From: Epilithonimonas vandammei
GTDB taxonomy: Bacteria; Bacteroidota; Bacteroidia; Flavobacteriales; Weeksellaceae
Direction of reading: 5' to 3'
Assembly (NCBI RefSeq): GCF_003860525.1
Contig: NZ_CP034161.1
Span: 1,302,001-1,366,000 of the forward strand
Length of the DNA stretch: 64,000 bases
In this document: positions 44,201 through 53,304 of the stretch, one piece after another
Numbering within the stretch: the first letter of the stretch is position 1
How the letters are laid out: each line of letters begins with the position of its first letter
The notes under the pieces: generated by a model
What the model saw: only the letters and a program-made list of their open reading frames with translations
Databases searched by the model: none
What the model was told of the DNA's origin: nothing
Position numbers and translations under genes: made by a program

Positions 44201-47200
44201 GCTAATGGTAATAACCTTGTTGCTCTTGGAACTGGATTCAATCGCGCTTTTCGTGCTGTGGAGCAAGCTAATGGCAAACTATTAGTAGCAGATACTTGGA
44301 ATAATAGTATCAAAAGAATGGATACTGATGGTACTAATATTACAGTATTAGGTTCAGGATTTGGTAATACAAATTCTGTGGCAGAAGATAGTAATGCTAA
44401 CATCTGGGTTGCAGATTGGGGAAATTATGCCATCAAAAAAATGAATAGTGATGGTAGTGGGATTAGTATTATAGGAACTGGAATTATTCAGCCTTTTGAT
44501 CTTAAAATTGATCTGCTGGGCAGAATTATTTTTATTCAAGGTGATGGCAAACTACGTAGAATGAATCCTGATGGTAGTAATCTAGAAACGCTATATACTT
44601 TTGCAATTGGCAATAATAATCTAGAAATAGAACCCAGCGGAAGTATTTTGGTTACTGAGGCTAGTACAGGAAAACTATACCGTCTCAGCTCTGCCTACAC
44701 CACCAACCGTGTAAAAGTGCAGGTAAGAATCAATAGTTTGGGAGGTATCGCTTATGTAGATCAAAATGTAAGTGGCGGTACAGAGGATGGGTCTTCCTGG
44801 GCTAATGCGATACCACAACTGGCTGACGCGATGAAGTGTGCCAGACAGCAGAATAACTTTACAACAGCTAATCCTTTAAAGATTTATGTAGCGAAAGGTA
44901 CTTACAAACCAATGTACAATGCAGCCAATGGGCAGTTTACGACCAATGGTAATAGAAATAATGCCTTTGTAATGGTGAACAATGTGCTGTTGTATGGTGG
45001 TTTTGATCCTGCTAATGGGATAGATGATCTTACGGACACAAGAATCTTTGGAGATTCTGGAACTGTTTTATCTGGTGATTTCAACAACGATGATACATCT
45101 GTTCTTCCAAATCATACAACAAGACAAGATAATGCATATCATGTTGTGATAGGTAGTTATTTAAATGGAGAATCTATTTTGGATGGCTTATCTATTGTTG
45201 GCGGTAATGCTAATGGTACAACGAGTACTCTTGTTTACAATGGTGATGGTGGTGGTATTTATTTTAGAAATAGCACTGGGTTAGGATTAAAAAACGTGGT
45301 TATTAAAAAAAATAGCTGTATCCAAGATGGTGCAGGTATGCTTAATTCTTTTTCAACTCTTAGTATAGAGAATGCTTCTATCAAAGACAATGTGGCTTCA
45401 AACATCACTTCTACTCATGGTGGTGGAATGAAAAATATCGGATCTACCATTGTGATGAAAAATATTGAATTAGCAAACAATACCTCGGCATCTTCTAGTG
45501 GTTTTGCTCTCGGAGGTGCTATAGTGAACCTAAACTCTTCAAATATTACATTGATCAATGCAAAAATAAACAATAACAGAAGTGCAATAGGTGCTATTTA
45601 TAATAATAATAGTAATGCAAAATTGATTAATTCCACGATTGCCAACAACACCATGACTTATACTTCTGCAACGTATCTTGGAGCCCTTTATCAAGGTAAT
45701 TTTGAAGTGTACAATTCCATTTTGTATGGAAATAACAATGGAGATTTTAGCACTACTAGTACGAATATAACAATTAAAAATAGTATTACTCAAATTTACA
45801 ACAGTGGTAATCTTGCAGATAATAATTTTATAGGAGTCAACCCATTATTTGTAAATCCATCTTCCGGTGATTACAATTTACAATCAGAAAGCCCAGCAAT
45901 CGACAAAGGTGACAGTACTTTTTATACTACAACCGGCGGATATCTGAGTACTGACAAAGACCTGGAAGGCAACAACCGACTTTCTGAATGTACCATCGAT
46001 ATGGGTGCTTACGAATATCAGAGTTCAGATGTGTACGCCAGTTGGAATGGCACAGTTTGGGACAACACAACAGGACCAACGCAAAGTGTAGGGGCTTGTA
46101 TCAATAATAACTACAATCTATCCAACAGCTTTACCACAAAGAATCTGAAAGTTCTGAACGGAAGTCTTAACATCAAACCTAACCAAAGTGTAACAGTTTA
46201 TGGCAATATTACTCAGTCTGCAGATAACAGTATCGTTTTAGAGAATGATGCAAACCTTATCCAGATGAATGATAACACCGTTAATGACACCAAGAAAATA
46301 ACTGTGAAACGGGATGTGCATATGCGTAAGCTGGATTACACCTATTGGGGAACACCAGTCAGTAACCAGAAACTGTTGAATGATGCTTCTATCAACGATG
46401 GTTTTTCTGTAGGAACGCCTAATAACCGAATCTATAACTACAACGAACCGAACGATTATTTTGTAGATGCTACAGATCAAAACTTTGTTCCTGGAATAGG
46501 TTATGCGATTAGAGGAAAAGATGCTTTTAATGATAATGCTTTAACAACAGCCAACTATCAATTTATTGGAGGAATTAATAATGGGATCTATTCTGCAACA
46601 GTTCAAAAGTCTAAGAATACAATTCTGGATGAAACAGAATATGAACACGGTTACAACCTAATCGGTAACCCATATCCATCTAATATTGATTTTGAAAAAT
46701 TCTTCAATCTTAATACAAACAGCAGCAAGATTTTCGGCAAAGTATGGTTTTTGACCAATGTTACTCCTCAACTGAATCAATCAGCTTCTGGTTACCGCGG
46801 AAATAACTATGCGACTTTAACTTTAACCGGCGGAACTCCACCAACCACTACTCAGCCTAATAGCGAACTCACACCAACGCAGTTTATAAAAGTAGGACAG
46901 GGTTTCCTTGTACAAGTAAGAGATGCAGCCACAACAACTTCTCCAACGGTTAGCCATCAGCTTGACTTTAATAACAGCATCCGTACAAATGAGGCCGGTG
47001 TTTTCTATAATGCTAAAAACGCTTCATCTGGCAAAGATAGATTCTGGCTGCAATTGGTATCACCACAACAATTTACCAACACGATTTTGGTCGGTTATGT
47101 GAACGGCGCAACCAATCAATATGATGGTGATTATGATGCGGATGTGATGAGCTTGGGTGATGATTCGGTTTATGCGCTTTTAGGTTCTCAGAAACTTCAA

Positions 47201-47692
47201 ATCGATGGGCGAAAGTATCCATTGTCTACGGAAGATAATATTCCATTAGGAACCAAATACGCCGAGGATGGGATTTACCAACTATCAATAGCCGCCAAGG
47301 AAGGTGTTTTCAATAATAATCAATCCATCTATATCAAAGACAAATTGTTGAACACAGTGATTGATATTTCTCAAAATCCTTACAGTTTCCAAGCAGTGAA
47401 AGGTACGGACGAGAGCCGTTTCGAAATTGTTTATCAATCTCAAGATATTTTGGGTGTCAATAGCAGTATCAAAAATAACCTGATGGTTTACAAAGATGAA
47501 AAAGACTTCGTTGTAAAAAGCACTGAAATCTTGACCAAAGTTCAGCTGTTTGATATGAGTGGCAAACTGATTAATGAAATATCCAAAATATCTAATGAAA
47601 TCAGAATCAGTCATCAATCATTGACCAATGCAGCTTATGTTGTTAAGATTTACAAGAAAGATGAGGTTGTAACTAAAAAAGTCCTTAAATAA
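41264..47692 (+). CDS. Giant mosaic secreted protein with BspA-like repeats and T9SS tail
   Basis: The 2142-residue product starts at the ATG at 41264, which gives a signal peptide ([20 protein letters not shown]). Residues ~185-322 are five to six 25-residue BspA/DUF285-like repeats ([20 protein letters not shown]). Residues ~400-765 and ~1160-1585 are two related parallel-beta-helix-type modules, each with [14 protein letters not shown]. Between them are Ig-like tandem segments (~770-900) and an NHL/SMP-30-like propeller (~900-1145). The last ~80 residues form a T9SS type A sorting domain ending in VVTKKVLK. It is probably exported and attached to the surface, as an adhesin or carbohydrate-binding protein. 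Confidence 0.88.
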   Translation: MKKLYILFFWILGISTWAAHSDVPPSPHNSAIVPASVLAPQDYFITQWDLSKIGSAVSGETTSLTFGVAVVGAVNYSWTTTDNTSTGSGVIANGNITANITGLPAGKTVLLSIEPANLRRVYIYYGTDSQRLTDVKQWGIVAWSSMQNAFYGSSNLNISATDVPNLGNVTSMYSMFAFCSSLNGSSNINNWDTSKVTNMTYMFYNASAFNQNIGSWDTSKVTTMGYMFGFASVFNQNIGSWDTANVTNMNFMFYNANAFNQNIGSWDTSKVTDMSYMFYSASAFNQNIGSWDTSKVTTMGYMFCFASVFNQNIGSWKLNSNVILSNMLDNSGLDCTNYSSTLIDWAANPATPTGRSLGAAGRTYGNSAAAARNTLVTTIGWTISGDVAGATSCRMTPDANNILYVNTNVTGGDGSGSSWANAIKELADGLKWARHQNNFNTANPLKIYVAKGTYKPMYNAADGQFTNNGGRDNAFVMVNNVQLCGGFDPDNNINTLNDNRIFGAAGSILSGDIGTAGLATDNVYHVVVSSGTVGVLLDGFTVKDGYANGSSNFTIGTNTYYQQEGGGLYLRSSTVQLKNSTLVNNYSSTLGGAIINANGGNIDLINVLIARNTATGAGNGSAIYSSGGGNTHLLNTTVVDNSGTASSVYGNGANTKVNIDNSIVFANGANPLMAGSSQMNTQYSLVQGQTTTTSGNLDASSSVYNTSNLFIDFTNANYQLKSGSLVTDKGSNTLYSANVSNINSDKDLAGNPRLIGTTIDMGAYEYVVVTIPAPTALAVQIYTGDGTIADLTATGSDLKWYAALTGGTALATTTALTDNTRYYVSQTVSSVESTRTEVLAKRISDDTQTFCGAATVRGLVTTPLPGNSVSWYSASSGGTALASNAPLATGDYYVEMQSSGTPMQIASGFNITYGVAVANDGKIWVANYRNGNNTIQQLDANGNLLATKSGFNQPIGINIQKDGRLLVGDWGSSRILRTDANGNNLVALGTGFNRAFRAVEQANGKLLVADTWNNSIKRMDTDGTNITVLGSGFGNTNSVAEDSNANIWVADWGNYAIKKMNSDGSGISIIGTGIIQPFDLKIDLLGRIIFIQGDGKLRRMNPDGSNLETLYTFAIGNNNLEIEPSGSILVTEASTGKLYRLSSAYTTNRVKVQVRINSLGGIAYVDQNVSGGTEDGSSWANAIPQLADAMKCARQQNNFTTANPLKIYVAKGTYKPMYNAANGQFTTNGNRNNAFVMVNNVLLYGGFDPANGIDDLTDTRIFGDSGTVLSGDFNNDDTSVLPNHTTRQDNAYHVVIGSYLNGESILDGLSIVGGNANGTTSTLVYNGDGGGIYFRNSTGLGLKNVVIKKNSCIQDGAGMLNSFSTLSIENASIKDNVASNITSTHGGGMKNIGSTIVMKNIELANNTSASSSGFALGGAIVNLNSSNITLINAKINNNRSAIGAIYNNNSNAKLINSTIANNTMTYTSATYLGALYQGNFEVYNSILYGNNNGDFSTTSTNITIKNSITQIYNSGNLADNNFIGVNPLFVNPSSGDYNLQSESPAIDKGDSTFYTTTGGYLSTDKDLEGNNRLSECTIDMGAYEYQSSDVYASWNGTVWDNTTGPTQSVGACINNNYNLSNSFTTKNLKVLNGSLNIKPNQSVTVYGNITQSADNSIVLENDANLIQMNDNTVNDTKKITVKRDVHMRKLDYTYWGTPVSNQKLLNDASINDGFSVGTPNNRIYNYNEPNDYFVDATDQNFVPGIGYAIRGKDAFNDNALTTANYQFIGGINNGIYSATVQKSKNTILDETEYEHGYNLIGNPYPSNIDFEKFFNLNTNSSKIFGKVWFLTNVTPQLNQSASGYRGNNYATLTLTGGTPPTTTQPNSELTPTQFIKVGQGFLVQVRDAATTTSPTVSHQLDFNNSIRTNEAGVFYNAKNASSGKDRFWLQLVSPQQFTNTILVGYVNGATNQYDGDYDADVMSLGDDSVYALLGSQKLQIDGRKYPLSTEDNIPLGTKYAEDGIYQLSIAAKEGVFNNNQSIYIKDKLLNTVIDISQNPYSFQAVKGTDESRFEIVYQSQDILGVNSSIKNNLMVYKDEKDFVVKSTEILTKVQLFDMSGKLINEISKISNEIRISHQSLTNAAYVVKIYKKDEVVTKKVLK
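41817..42230 (+). repeat. 75-bp tandem repeats inside the giant gene
   Basis: AATCAAAACATCGGAAGCTG recurs at 41892, 41967, 42042, 42117 and 42192, exactly 75 bases apart, with nearly identical spacer sequence. Each unit encodes 25 residues of the BspA-like repeat. Confidence 0.9.
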
Positions 47693-47775
47693 TCCTAAAT
47701 AGAAGGATTTCTGATAAGGGAAATCTACCAAAATCTAAAATATATTACTAACCATAAGAACTAACTTTAACCAAA

Positions 47776-47801
47776 AAGCCATCTCATTTTTGAGATGGCT
47801 T
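47776..47801. terminator. Bidirectional terminator after the giant gene
   Basis: AAGCCATCTCA and TGAGATGGCTT form an 11-bp stem with a 4-base loop. It ends the giant gene and sits directly after the stop of the convergent DCC gene. Confidence 0.85.
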
Positions 47802-47803
47802 GA

Positions 47804-48229
47804 TTATTTTTCTATAAACTTTTTCCGTTGTTCCACATTGGGTAAGAAGCATTGGTTTTCTGCTAATTTCTTTCTGTTTCGCGAAACCAAATTATAAAAC
47901 TGATTGCCAAGAAAGTCCGGGATGATTTTGCCAACAGAAGCAATAGCATAAATCCCACCAAGTTCCGTAGCTATTTTGAGTATAGCCTGGTATTTTGTTA
48001 GGTAAAAATGCTGCGGTTTCCAGAGATAGAGTGTATCAAAAATTTCATTCGGGAGATTTCTGTCATTCAAAAACTTCTGACCGAATTCGGATTGCAATGA
48101 TGAAAACAGAAACTTATCTTTTGTGTCCTTTTCCAAAATCCATTGTACCCAATGGTTGCAAAATCCGCATTCGCCATCATAAAAAACAATATATTTATCT
48201 TTCAAACTAACGGAGACTTCTGTCATCAT
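47804..48229 (-). CDS. DCC-family thiol-disulphide oxidoreductase-like protein
   Basis: The 141-residue protein is of the DCC (DUF393) family. It has the motif DGECGFC near residue 18-24 and the family region LYLWKPQHFYLTKYQAILKIATELG near 72-97. The DxxCxxC cysteines suggest redox chemistry, but no activity is proven for most members. There is no signal peptide, so it is cytoplasmic. Its start overlaps the stop of the haem-binding gene by 4 bases (ATGA), so the two are coupled. A second ATG 3 bases in is equally possible. Confidence 0.85.
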   Translation of the reverse strand: MMTEVSVSLKDKYIVFYDGECGFCNHWVQWILEKDTKDKFLFSSLQSEFGQKFLNDRNLPNEIFDTLYLWKPQHFYLTKYQAILKIATELGGIYAIASVGKIIPDFLGNQFYNLVSRNRKKLAENQCFLPNVEQRKKFIEK

Positions 48230-48687
48230 AATGTATTGGCTTGCTGTATTTGTTTCTGAACCATTCTAAAATAATTAACTAGCTGTTTTCTCTGTTCATC
48301 AGATAATTTGGCATCAGAATGACCAAGAGTATAACTTTCCAGAGGCATATTTTTCTGCTCAACATACTCCGCTGCTTCTTCTAGTTTGTGTGCTTGTCGC
48401 TTTGGTTCGTACGTTGCAAATGTAGAGAAATTTAGTTCTTTTCTACCTTCGTCAATATGATTTTTTAACAGCCAAGCAACAGGCTGGACATTACTGTAAA
48501 AAGGATACTTTGTTTCGTTAGAATGACAATCATAGCAAGAATTTCTGATCAGTTTTGCAATCGGTTCTGGCGTGTTTTTAATTTTCAGAAAATCCATTCC
48601 TTCATTCGTTATTGGATTGGTTTTGTCTATCGGAAAAAATTGAATGATAATAAATACCATAAGTAATACAATTAATATTTTTTTCAT
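48226..48687 (-). CDS. Haem-binding domain-containing protein
   Basis: The product is 153 residues with an N-terminal membrane/signal segment (KILIVLLMVFIIIQFFP). It has a c-type haem-binding motif CYDCH near residue 51-55 in the PF14376 Haem_bd family pattern (RNSCYDCHSNETKYPFYSNVQPVAWLLKNHIDEGRKELNFSTF). The protein should be on the periplasmic side, where haem is attached. Its partner, the DCC protein, is translationally coupled. A redox link between the two is inference. Confidence 0.87.
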   Translation of the reverse strand: MKKILIVLLMVFIIIQFFPIDKTNPITNEGMDFLKIKNTPEPIAKLIRNSCYDCHSNETKYPFYSNVQPVAWLLKNHIDEGRKELNFSTFATYEPKRQAHKLEEAAEYVEQKNMPLESYTLGHSDAKLSDEQRKQLVNYFRMVQKQIQQANTL

Positions 48688-48731
48688 AATTCATATTTTC
48701 AGATAAAATTACAAAAAGCTTTCCAATTTTT

Positions 48732-48809
48732 GGAGCTTAATCCCGCTATCCGCTATATCTTTTTCTTTTTATGTAAAAAAGAAAAAGGATGCCGCTACTA
48801 TGGGGCTAG
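48732..48809. repeat. Dispersed repeat family B, copy at 48.7 kb
   Basis: GGAGCTTAATCCCGCTATCC at the left and AAAAAGGATGCCGCTACTAT at the right match the other copies. The centre TTTTTCTTTTT-ATGT-AAAAAAGAAAAA is itself a hairpin, so the whole element can fold into a long rod. It lies between divergent genes. Confidence 0.8.
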
Positions 48810-48865
48810 TGAGCACTTCGGTATTTACGATTCAGAAACTACCATCTACTATCAATCAAAAATCG

Positions 48866-48873
48866 TATATTTG
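48866..48873 (+). promoter_or_regulatory. Promoter -7 box for der
   Basis: TATATTTG matches TAnnTTTG and would give a leader of about 90 bases before the der ATG. The leader contains a small hairpin (TTCGA/TCGAA near 48887-48900). Confidence 0.5.
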
Positions 48874-48969
48874 CAAAAATTTTGGGCTTCGAAAGTCGAA
48901 GTAACCCATTCTTAATCAAGACTTATGCTCATTAATCTAAACCTGAGCTGAGACCAAGAAACAAATTTT

Positions 48970-50277
48970 ATGAGCAATATTGTTGCAATCGTTGGGCGTC
49001 CCAACGTCGGAAAATCCACTTTATTTAACCGATTATTAGAGAGGAGAGAAGCTATTGTAGATTCTACAGCGGGTGTTACTCGTGACCGTCATTACGGAAA
49101 ATCCGACTGGAATGGAGTAGAGTTTACTGTTATAGACACAGGTGGATATGAAGTTAATACCGAAGATGTTTTCCAAGAAGAAATTTCGAAACAAGTTCAA
49201 TTAGCCATTGATGAAGCGACCTCCATTATTTTTATGCTGAACGTGGAAGAAGGTCTTACAGACACGGATTACGAAATCTACGAGAAGCTGCGCCGTTCTA
49301 ATAAGCCAGTTTATATCACTGTTAATAAGGTAGATTCTGCAAAAGAAGAATTAGCAGCCACAGAATTTTATCAGTTAGGCATAGAGGAATATTTCACATT
49401 GTCTTCGGCAACAGGTTCGGGAACCGGAGAATTGCTGGATAAGATCGTCAAAGATTTTCCAACAACGGACTATAAAGATCCTTTTGAAGGACTACCTAAA
49501 ATTACTATTGCGGGACGTCCGAATGTGGGAAAATCAACCCTTACGAACGCGCTTCTGGATGTGGAAAGGAACATTGTTACAGATGTTGCAGGAACCACCA
49601 GAGACAGTATCCAGACGCTTTATAACAAGTTCGGGCACGAGTTTGTATTGGTAGATACAGCGGGGATGCGTAGAAAATCTAAGGTGAACGAAGACCTGGA
49701 ATTTTATTCAGTGATGCGTTCCATTCGTTCTATAGAATATTCTGATGTTGTTATCATAATGGTAGATGCTACTTTGGGCTGGGAATCTCAGGATATGAAT
49801 ATTTTTGGTCTTGCTCAGAAAAACAGAAAAGGTATCGTGATACTTGTTAATAAATGGGATCTGGTAGAGAAAGAAACCAATACTACACGTGATTTTGAAG
49901 CCGCTATCAGGCACAAAATTGGGCAGTTCAGCGACATTCCTATTTTGTTTGTTTCTGCTTTGACAAAGCAGAGAATCCTGAAAGCAGTGGAAATGGCGAT
50001 GCAAGTTTATGAAGACAGAAAGAAGAAAATAAAAACCTCCAAACTGAATGAGGTGATGCGTCCTGTTTTTGAAGCTACGCCACCTCCAGCCATTAAAGGT
50101 AAATATATTAAAATCAAATATTGCGTACAGTTGCCGACGCCAAGTCCGCAGTTTGTGTTTTTCTGCAATCTCCCGCAGTATGTAAAGGAGCCTTATAAAC
50201 GTTTCACGGAAAATCAATTGAGAAAACATTTCGGTTTCACCGGAGTTCCTATTGAGGTTTATTTCAGACAAAAATAA
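48970..50277 (+). CDS. der: Ribosome assembly GTPase Der (EngA)
   Basis: The 435-residue double-GTPase has two G domains, each with [15 protein letters not shown]-type P-loops at residues ~8 and ~182, DTGGYEVN and DTAGMRRK switch II motifs, and NKVD/NKWD specificity motifs, followed by a KH-like C-terminal domain (about 350-435). It assists 50S ribosomal subunit assembly and is essential in most bacteria. The order and length are normal. It is followed by a terminator and then upp. Confidence 0.97.
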   Translation: MSNIVAIVGRPNVGKSTLFNRLLERREAIVDSTAGVTRDRHYGKSDWNGVEFTVIDTGGYEVNTEDVFQEEISKQVQLAIDEATSIIFMLNVEEGLTDTDYEIYEKLRRSNKPVYITVNKVDSAKEELAATEFYQLGIEEYFTLSSATGSGTGELLDKIVKDFPTTDYKDPFEGLPKITIAGRPNVGKSTLTNALLDVERNIVTDVAGTTRDSIQTLYNKFGHEFVLVDTAGMRRKSKVNEDLEFYSVMRSIRSIEYSDVVIIMVDATLGWESQDMNIFGLAQKNRKGIVILVNKWDLVEKETNTTRDFEAAIRHKIGQFSDIPILFVSALTKQRILKAVEMAMQVYEDRKKKIKTSKLNEVMRPVFEATPPPAIKGKYIKIKYCVQLPTPSPQFVFFCNLPQYVKEPYKRFTENQLRKHFGFTGVPIEVYFRQK

Positions 50278-50286
50278 TAATCTATT

Positions 50287-50323
50287 AACCCTTTCCGAGT
50301 TTCGTGCTCTGAAAGGGTTTTTT
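50287..50323 (+). terminator. Intrinsic terminator after der
   Basis: AACCCTTTC (50287-50295) pairs with GAAAGGGTT (50311-50319), followed by a T run. Confidence 0.8.
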
Positions 50324-50371
50324 ATAATAAATATTATCATTACATTTAGAATCAAAGATTATAATAAAACT

Positions 50372-51022
50372 ATGTTAGCTATACTTTCAGAAAACTTCTC
50401 GCTTGTCAATTCCTGGATCAATGATTTAAGAAATATCGGTGTGCAACAGGACCGAATGAAGTTCCGTAGAAATATGGAGAGAATTGGGGAGATTGCTGCT
50501 TTCGAAATCAGTAAAACCTTAGATCAAAAAGAGATCGAAATCATAACACCACTTGATACTATTAAGGTCAAAGAAATAGAGACGCAACCTGTTATTACAA
50601 CAATTCTCCGGGCGGGAGTTCCGTTGTTTCAGGGGATTTTGAATTATTTTGATAAGGCAGATTGCGGATTTGTGGCGGCTTACAGAAAACACGATGCCAA
50701 TGATTATTTTTCTATTAAACAAGATTATCTGACTTGCCCCAAGTTAGACGGTCGTCCGCTCATTGTTGCAGATCCGATGCTGGCAACAGGCGCATCTCTG
50801 ATTGAAGCAATCAAAGATTTGTTGACCAACGGAAAACCAACTTCCATTCATATTGTTGCAGCAATTGCCAGTCGCCAAGGCGTGGAAACCATCCAAAATG
50901 CTTATCCTGATGCCAAAATCTGGATTGGTGCTTTAGACGAAAGTTTGACCTCCAAAGGTTATATCACACCAGGTTTAGGTGATGCCGGAGATTTGTCATA
51001 CGGCGAAAAACTACAGAGATAA
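50372..51022 (+). CDS. upp: Uracil phosphoribosyltransferase
   Basis: The 216-residue enzyme makes UMP from uracil and PRPP. The PRPP loop VADPMLATGASLIEAI (about 137-152) is diagnostic, with the substrate region ITTILRAGVPLFQGILNYF near 75-93 and the C-terminal GYITPGLGDAGDLSYG. The ATG at 50372 is used in preference to an in-frame start 120 bases upstream, which would add an implausible hydrophobic leader and overlap the der terminator. Confidence 0.95.
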   Translation: MLAILSENFSLVNSWINDLRNIGVQQDRMKFRRNMERIGEIAAFEISKTLDQKEIEIITPLDTIKVKEIETQPVITTILRAGVPLFQGILNYFDKADCGFVAAYRKHDANDYFSIKQDYLTCPKLDGRPLIVADPMLATGASLIEAIKDLLTNGKPTSIHIVAAIASRQGVETIQNAYPDAKIWIGALDESLTSKGYITPGLGDAGDLSYGEKLQR

Positions 51023-51040
51023 TTAACAATCAACAATTAT

Positions 51041-51697
51041 TTAAACGTCCATCGCCATTACCATAATACTGATTCTGACGTTTGTAGAATTGTTTAGGAT
51101 TTCCCAGGCAATGTTAGAAATGGTGTTTCCGGTAGTGTAAACATCATCAATCAAAAGAATGTGCTTATCATCAATATGTTGTGTTAGTTGGTAAGCATTT
51201 TTTGTTTTCAGTCGCTCGCTTTGGTCTTTCTTCGCCTGTGCTTTGCTATGCGTGGTGCGTTTTAGCAATGTATGATTTACAGGAATGTTGTAGAAATTAG
51301 ACAGTTCGTTACCAAACAGATGAAGTTGGTTGTAGCCACGTTGTTTCAGTTTTTTGTAGTGTAGCGGAACTGTAGTTATGATATCTGGTTTATCATTTTT
51401 GAAATCAACTCTTTCCATTACCCATTTTGCAAGATTTTTTCCGATATTTTCCCGATTGTTGTACTTCAGCTGTTGGATAATGTTCTGAGCAAGGCTTTCT
51501 TTTTCATAATACAATAGAGAATAAGCATTTGAAATCGGAAATTGAACTAAAAGCTTATCTTTGAGTGTGTTACTGTCGTTATAATTGTGGTTGCTAAAGT
51601 TGACTCTTGGAAAACATACCTCGCAGACAATGTCGCTTTTGTCAATAATCTGGTTGCAAATAAGACAACGATTTGGGAAAAGAAAATCAAAAATCAT
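51041..51697 (-). CDS. ComF-family phosphoribosyltransferase-like protein
   Basis: The 218-residue product has an N-terminal zinc-ribbon-like segment (CLICNQIIDKSDIVCEVCFP, cysteines near 11, 14, 27 and 30) and a C-terminal phosphoribosyltransferase fold with LLIDDVYTTGNTISN near 176-190. ComF-type proteins are linked to DNA uptake, but their reaction is unknown. It lies just after the regulator gene on the same strand with a 4-base gap, so co-transcription is likely. Confidence 0.88.
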   Translation of the reverse strand: MIFDFLFPNRCLICNQIIDKSDIVCEVCFPRVNFSNHNYNDSNTLKDKLLVQFPISNAYSLLYYEKESLAQNIIQQLKYNNRENIGKNLAKWVMERVDFKNDKPDIITTVPLHYKKLKQRGYNQLHLFGNELSNFYNIPVNHTLLKRTTHSKAQAKKDQSERLKTKNAYQLTQHIDDKHILLIDDVYTTGNTISNIAWEILNNSTNVRISIMVMAMDV

Positions 51698-51701
51698 TGT
51701 C

Positions 51702-53177
51702 CTAAATTAATGATTTTCTGATTTTTTCAATCGACTTTTTCATATCAAGATTAAACTGCTCTTTATCTAGTCGCACTGGCGGAGACTGGCGCACCTCACA
51801 ATCCCGTATACTGCAGCTCTCACACGTAACGCCCACTTCTATGGTTCTAAGTTGTGATGATGTTGCAAAGCTGATTTTTTTTAAAGTCTGATTATTAAGT
51901 AAAATTCCTAAGCAATAACTTCTATTGCTCCCGTCTGAAAAAGGATTTTTCTGCGACGTAGAGATAACAAGGTAACTTACACTCTGATCTTTGTAATGAG
52001 AAATCTGAGCATCGGTTAGTGTTTCATTTTCCTTTAAATGATGCAAGTTTTTTACAGCTATCCATCGCCTGCAATAATGTTCGTTGGTATTATTGGAATG
52101 CGGAGCCTGCTGGTGATTCAGGTGAAGTTCTTTCAATATCTGGATTTTATCAGAATTGTCCTTTTTTACAAAACAAAGGTAAAATAGATCCTTGATGCCG
52201 AATTCCGAAGAAAGTATATTTGTTAGCCTATAATAAAATGTTTCTGGCGAATCTGTAAAATGCTTTATAAGAGAATCAAGGTTTTGAGGATTCCATTCTC
52301 TTTGGTCAAAAAAATCTCCGGTTTTCTCAATAAGTTTCGTTTTCGATATCAATAAGCATCCTGCAAAATAAGAAGCATAGAAATTATTAAGAATCTCTTC
52401 AAAACTGCTGAAATCCAGCCAGGAATAAGTGTTTGGACGTGATGCTAATTTCAGATAATTAAACCCGATTTCCTTCGCGAGAATAAAAACTTTTTGGTTG
52501 TTATCCAGTCTATTATTCAGTAAAAGTAATTTTTTCTCTGGGATAAAAAGGGATCGCAGTTTATTTAATGCATAATCTTCGGAAAAATCTATTGAATTAA
52601 TCGTGTAATCAAACGTTTCTCTCAGTAATTGTTCTAGGATTTCACTCTTTAAGTCTTTACTAAGTTTTAACTGATTTTCCTGTGCAAATTCAGCTGCCGC
52701 ATCTTCTATTTCGGGGAAATGATTGTCATAAAGTTCCTGGAAAGAGCGCATAACGGCAAAATAAAACCGTTCTTTTCCAAGATTATAATTTTGTGATATT
52801 TCGATGAGAGCGTTGATAAAAGCGGTTACTTTTTTAGGAGCTTCGCTAATGATGCTGATAAGGTTGCTTTTATTAATACCAAAAAGATCAAGCGGGATTT
52901 CCTTAAAAAAATCCGACTGTAGAACATCATTTATCGGGATAAGGCTCTTGTCCAGTTTGGTGGATACCAAGTCGTCAAAAGTACATTGTAATGCCTCCGA
53001 CAGTTGTATTATTTTATCGTGTTTTGGGTATTTTTTGCCGTTTTCTATTTCGTTAAGATAAGATTTAGACAATCCAGTTTTGGTTGCAAGATCTTGCAAA
53101 GACCAATTTTTTTTTTGTCTATACTGTTTGAGCTTAAGCCCAAAAACCACCCGTATATAGCTGCTTTCTGCAATCAT
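51702..53177 (-). CDS. RamB/ScfR-like XRE-family regulator of the glyoxylate genes
   Basis: The 491-residue regulator has an N-terminal XRE helix-turn-helix (about 10-65, WSLQDLATKTGLSKSYLNEIENGKKYP), a degenerate ImmA/IrrE-like middle domain in which the metal-binding HExxH position reads AKEIGFN, and a C-terminal DUF2083-type region with CESCSIRDC near 455-463. Relatives such as RamB control aceA/aceB or short-chain acyl-CoA genes and bind acyl-CoA. The start at 53177 is chosen over 53213 because a -7 box lies between them. It is divergent from aceB. Confidence 0.8.
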   Translation of the reverse strand: MIAESSYIRVVFGLKLKQYRQKKNWSLQDLATKTGLSKSYLNEIENGKKYPKHDKIIQLSEALQCTFDDLVSTKLDKSLIPINDVLQSDFFKEIPLDLFGINKSNLISIISEAPKKVTAFINALIEISQNYNLGKERFYFAVMRSFQELYDNHFPEIEDAAAEFAQENQLKLSKDLKSEILEQLLRETFDYTINSIDFSEDYALNKLRSLFIPEKKLLLLNNRLDNNQKVFILAKEIGFNYLKLASRPNTYSWLDFSSFEEILNNFYASYFAGCLLISKTKLIEKTGDFFDQREWNPQNLDSLIKHFTDSPETFYYRLTNILSSEFGIKDLFYLCFVKKDNSDKIQILKELHLNHQQAPHSNNTNEHYCRRWIAVKNLHHLKENETLTDAQISHYKDQSVSYLVISTSQKNPFSDGSNRSYCLGILLNNQTLKKISFATSSQLRTIEVGVTCESCSIRDCEVRQSPPVRLDKEQFNLDMKKSIEKIRKSLI

Positions 53178-53182
53178 AAAAT

Positions 53183-53190
53183 CAAAGATA
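53183..53190 (-). promoter_or_regulatory. Promoter -7 box of the RamB/ScfR-like gene
   Basis: The minus strand reads TATCTTTG (53190-53183). The predicted transcription start falls at or next to the ATG at 53177, which would make the message leaderless. Confidence 0.5.
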
Positions 53191-53232
53191 GATATTAAAG
53201 CGATTATTCGCATAATAAATTTTTAAAATTAT

Positions 53233-53250
53233 TTAGCGAACGTTCGCTAA
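53233..53250. promoter_or_regulatory. 18-bp palindromic operator between the regulator and aceB
   Basis: TTAGCGAACGTTCGCTAA is a perfect palindrome of 18 bases that touches the -33 region of the aceB promoter (TTG 53251-53253). It is the best candidate binding site for the divergent regulator. Confidence 0.75.
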
Positions 53251-53276
53251 TTGTGAAAATCTTTTTTATATATTTG
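53251..53276 (+). promoter_or_regulatory. aceB promoter
   Basis: TTG (53251-53253) and TATATTTG (53269-53276) with a 15-base spacer, slightly shorter than usual, followed by the aceB ATG at 53305. Confidence 0.6.
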
Positions 53277-53304
53277 TCAAACCAAATCACAAAATATTTT
53301 AATT

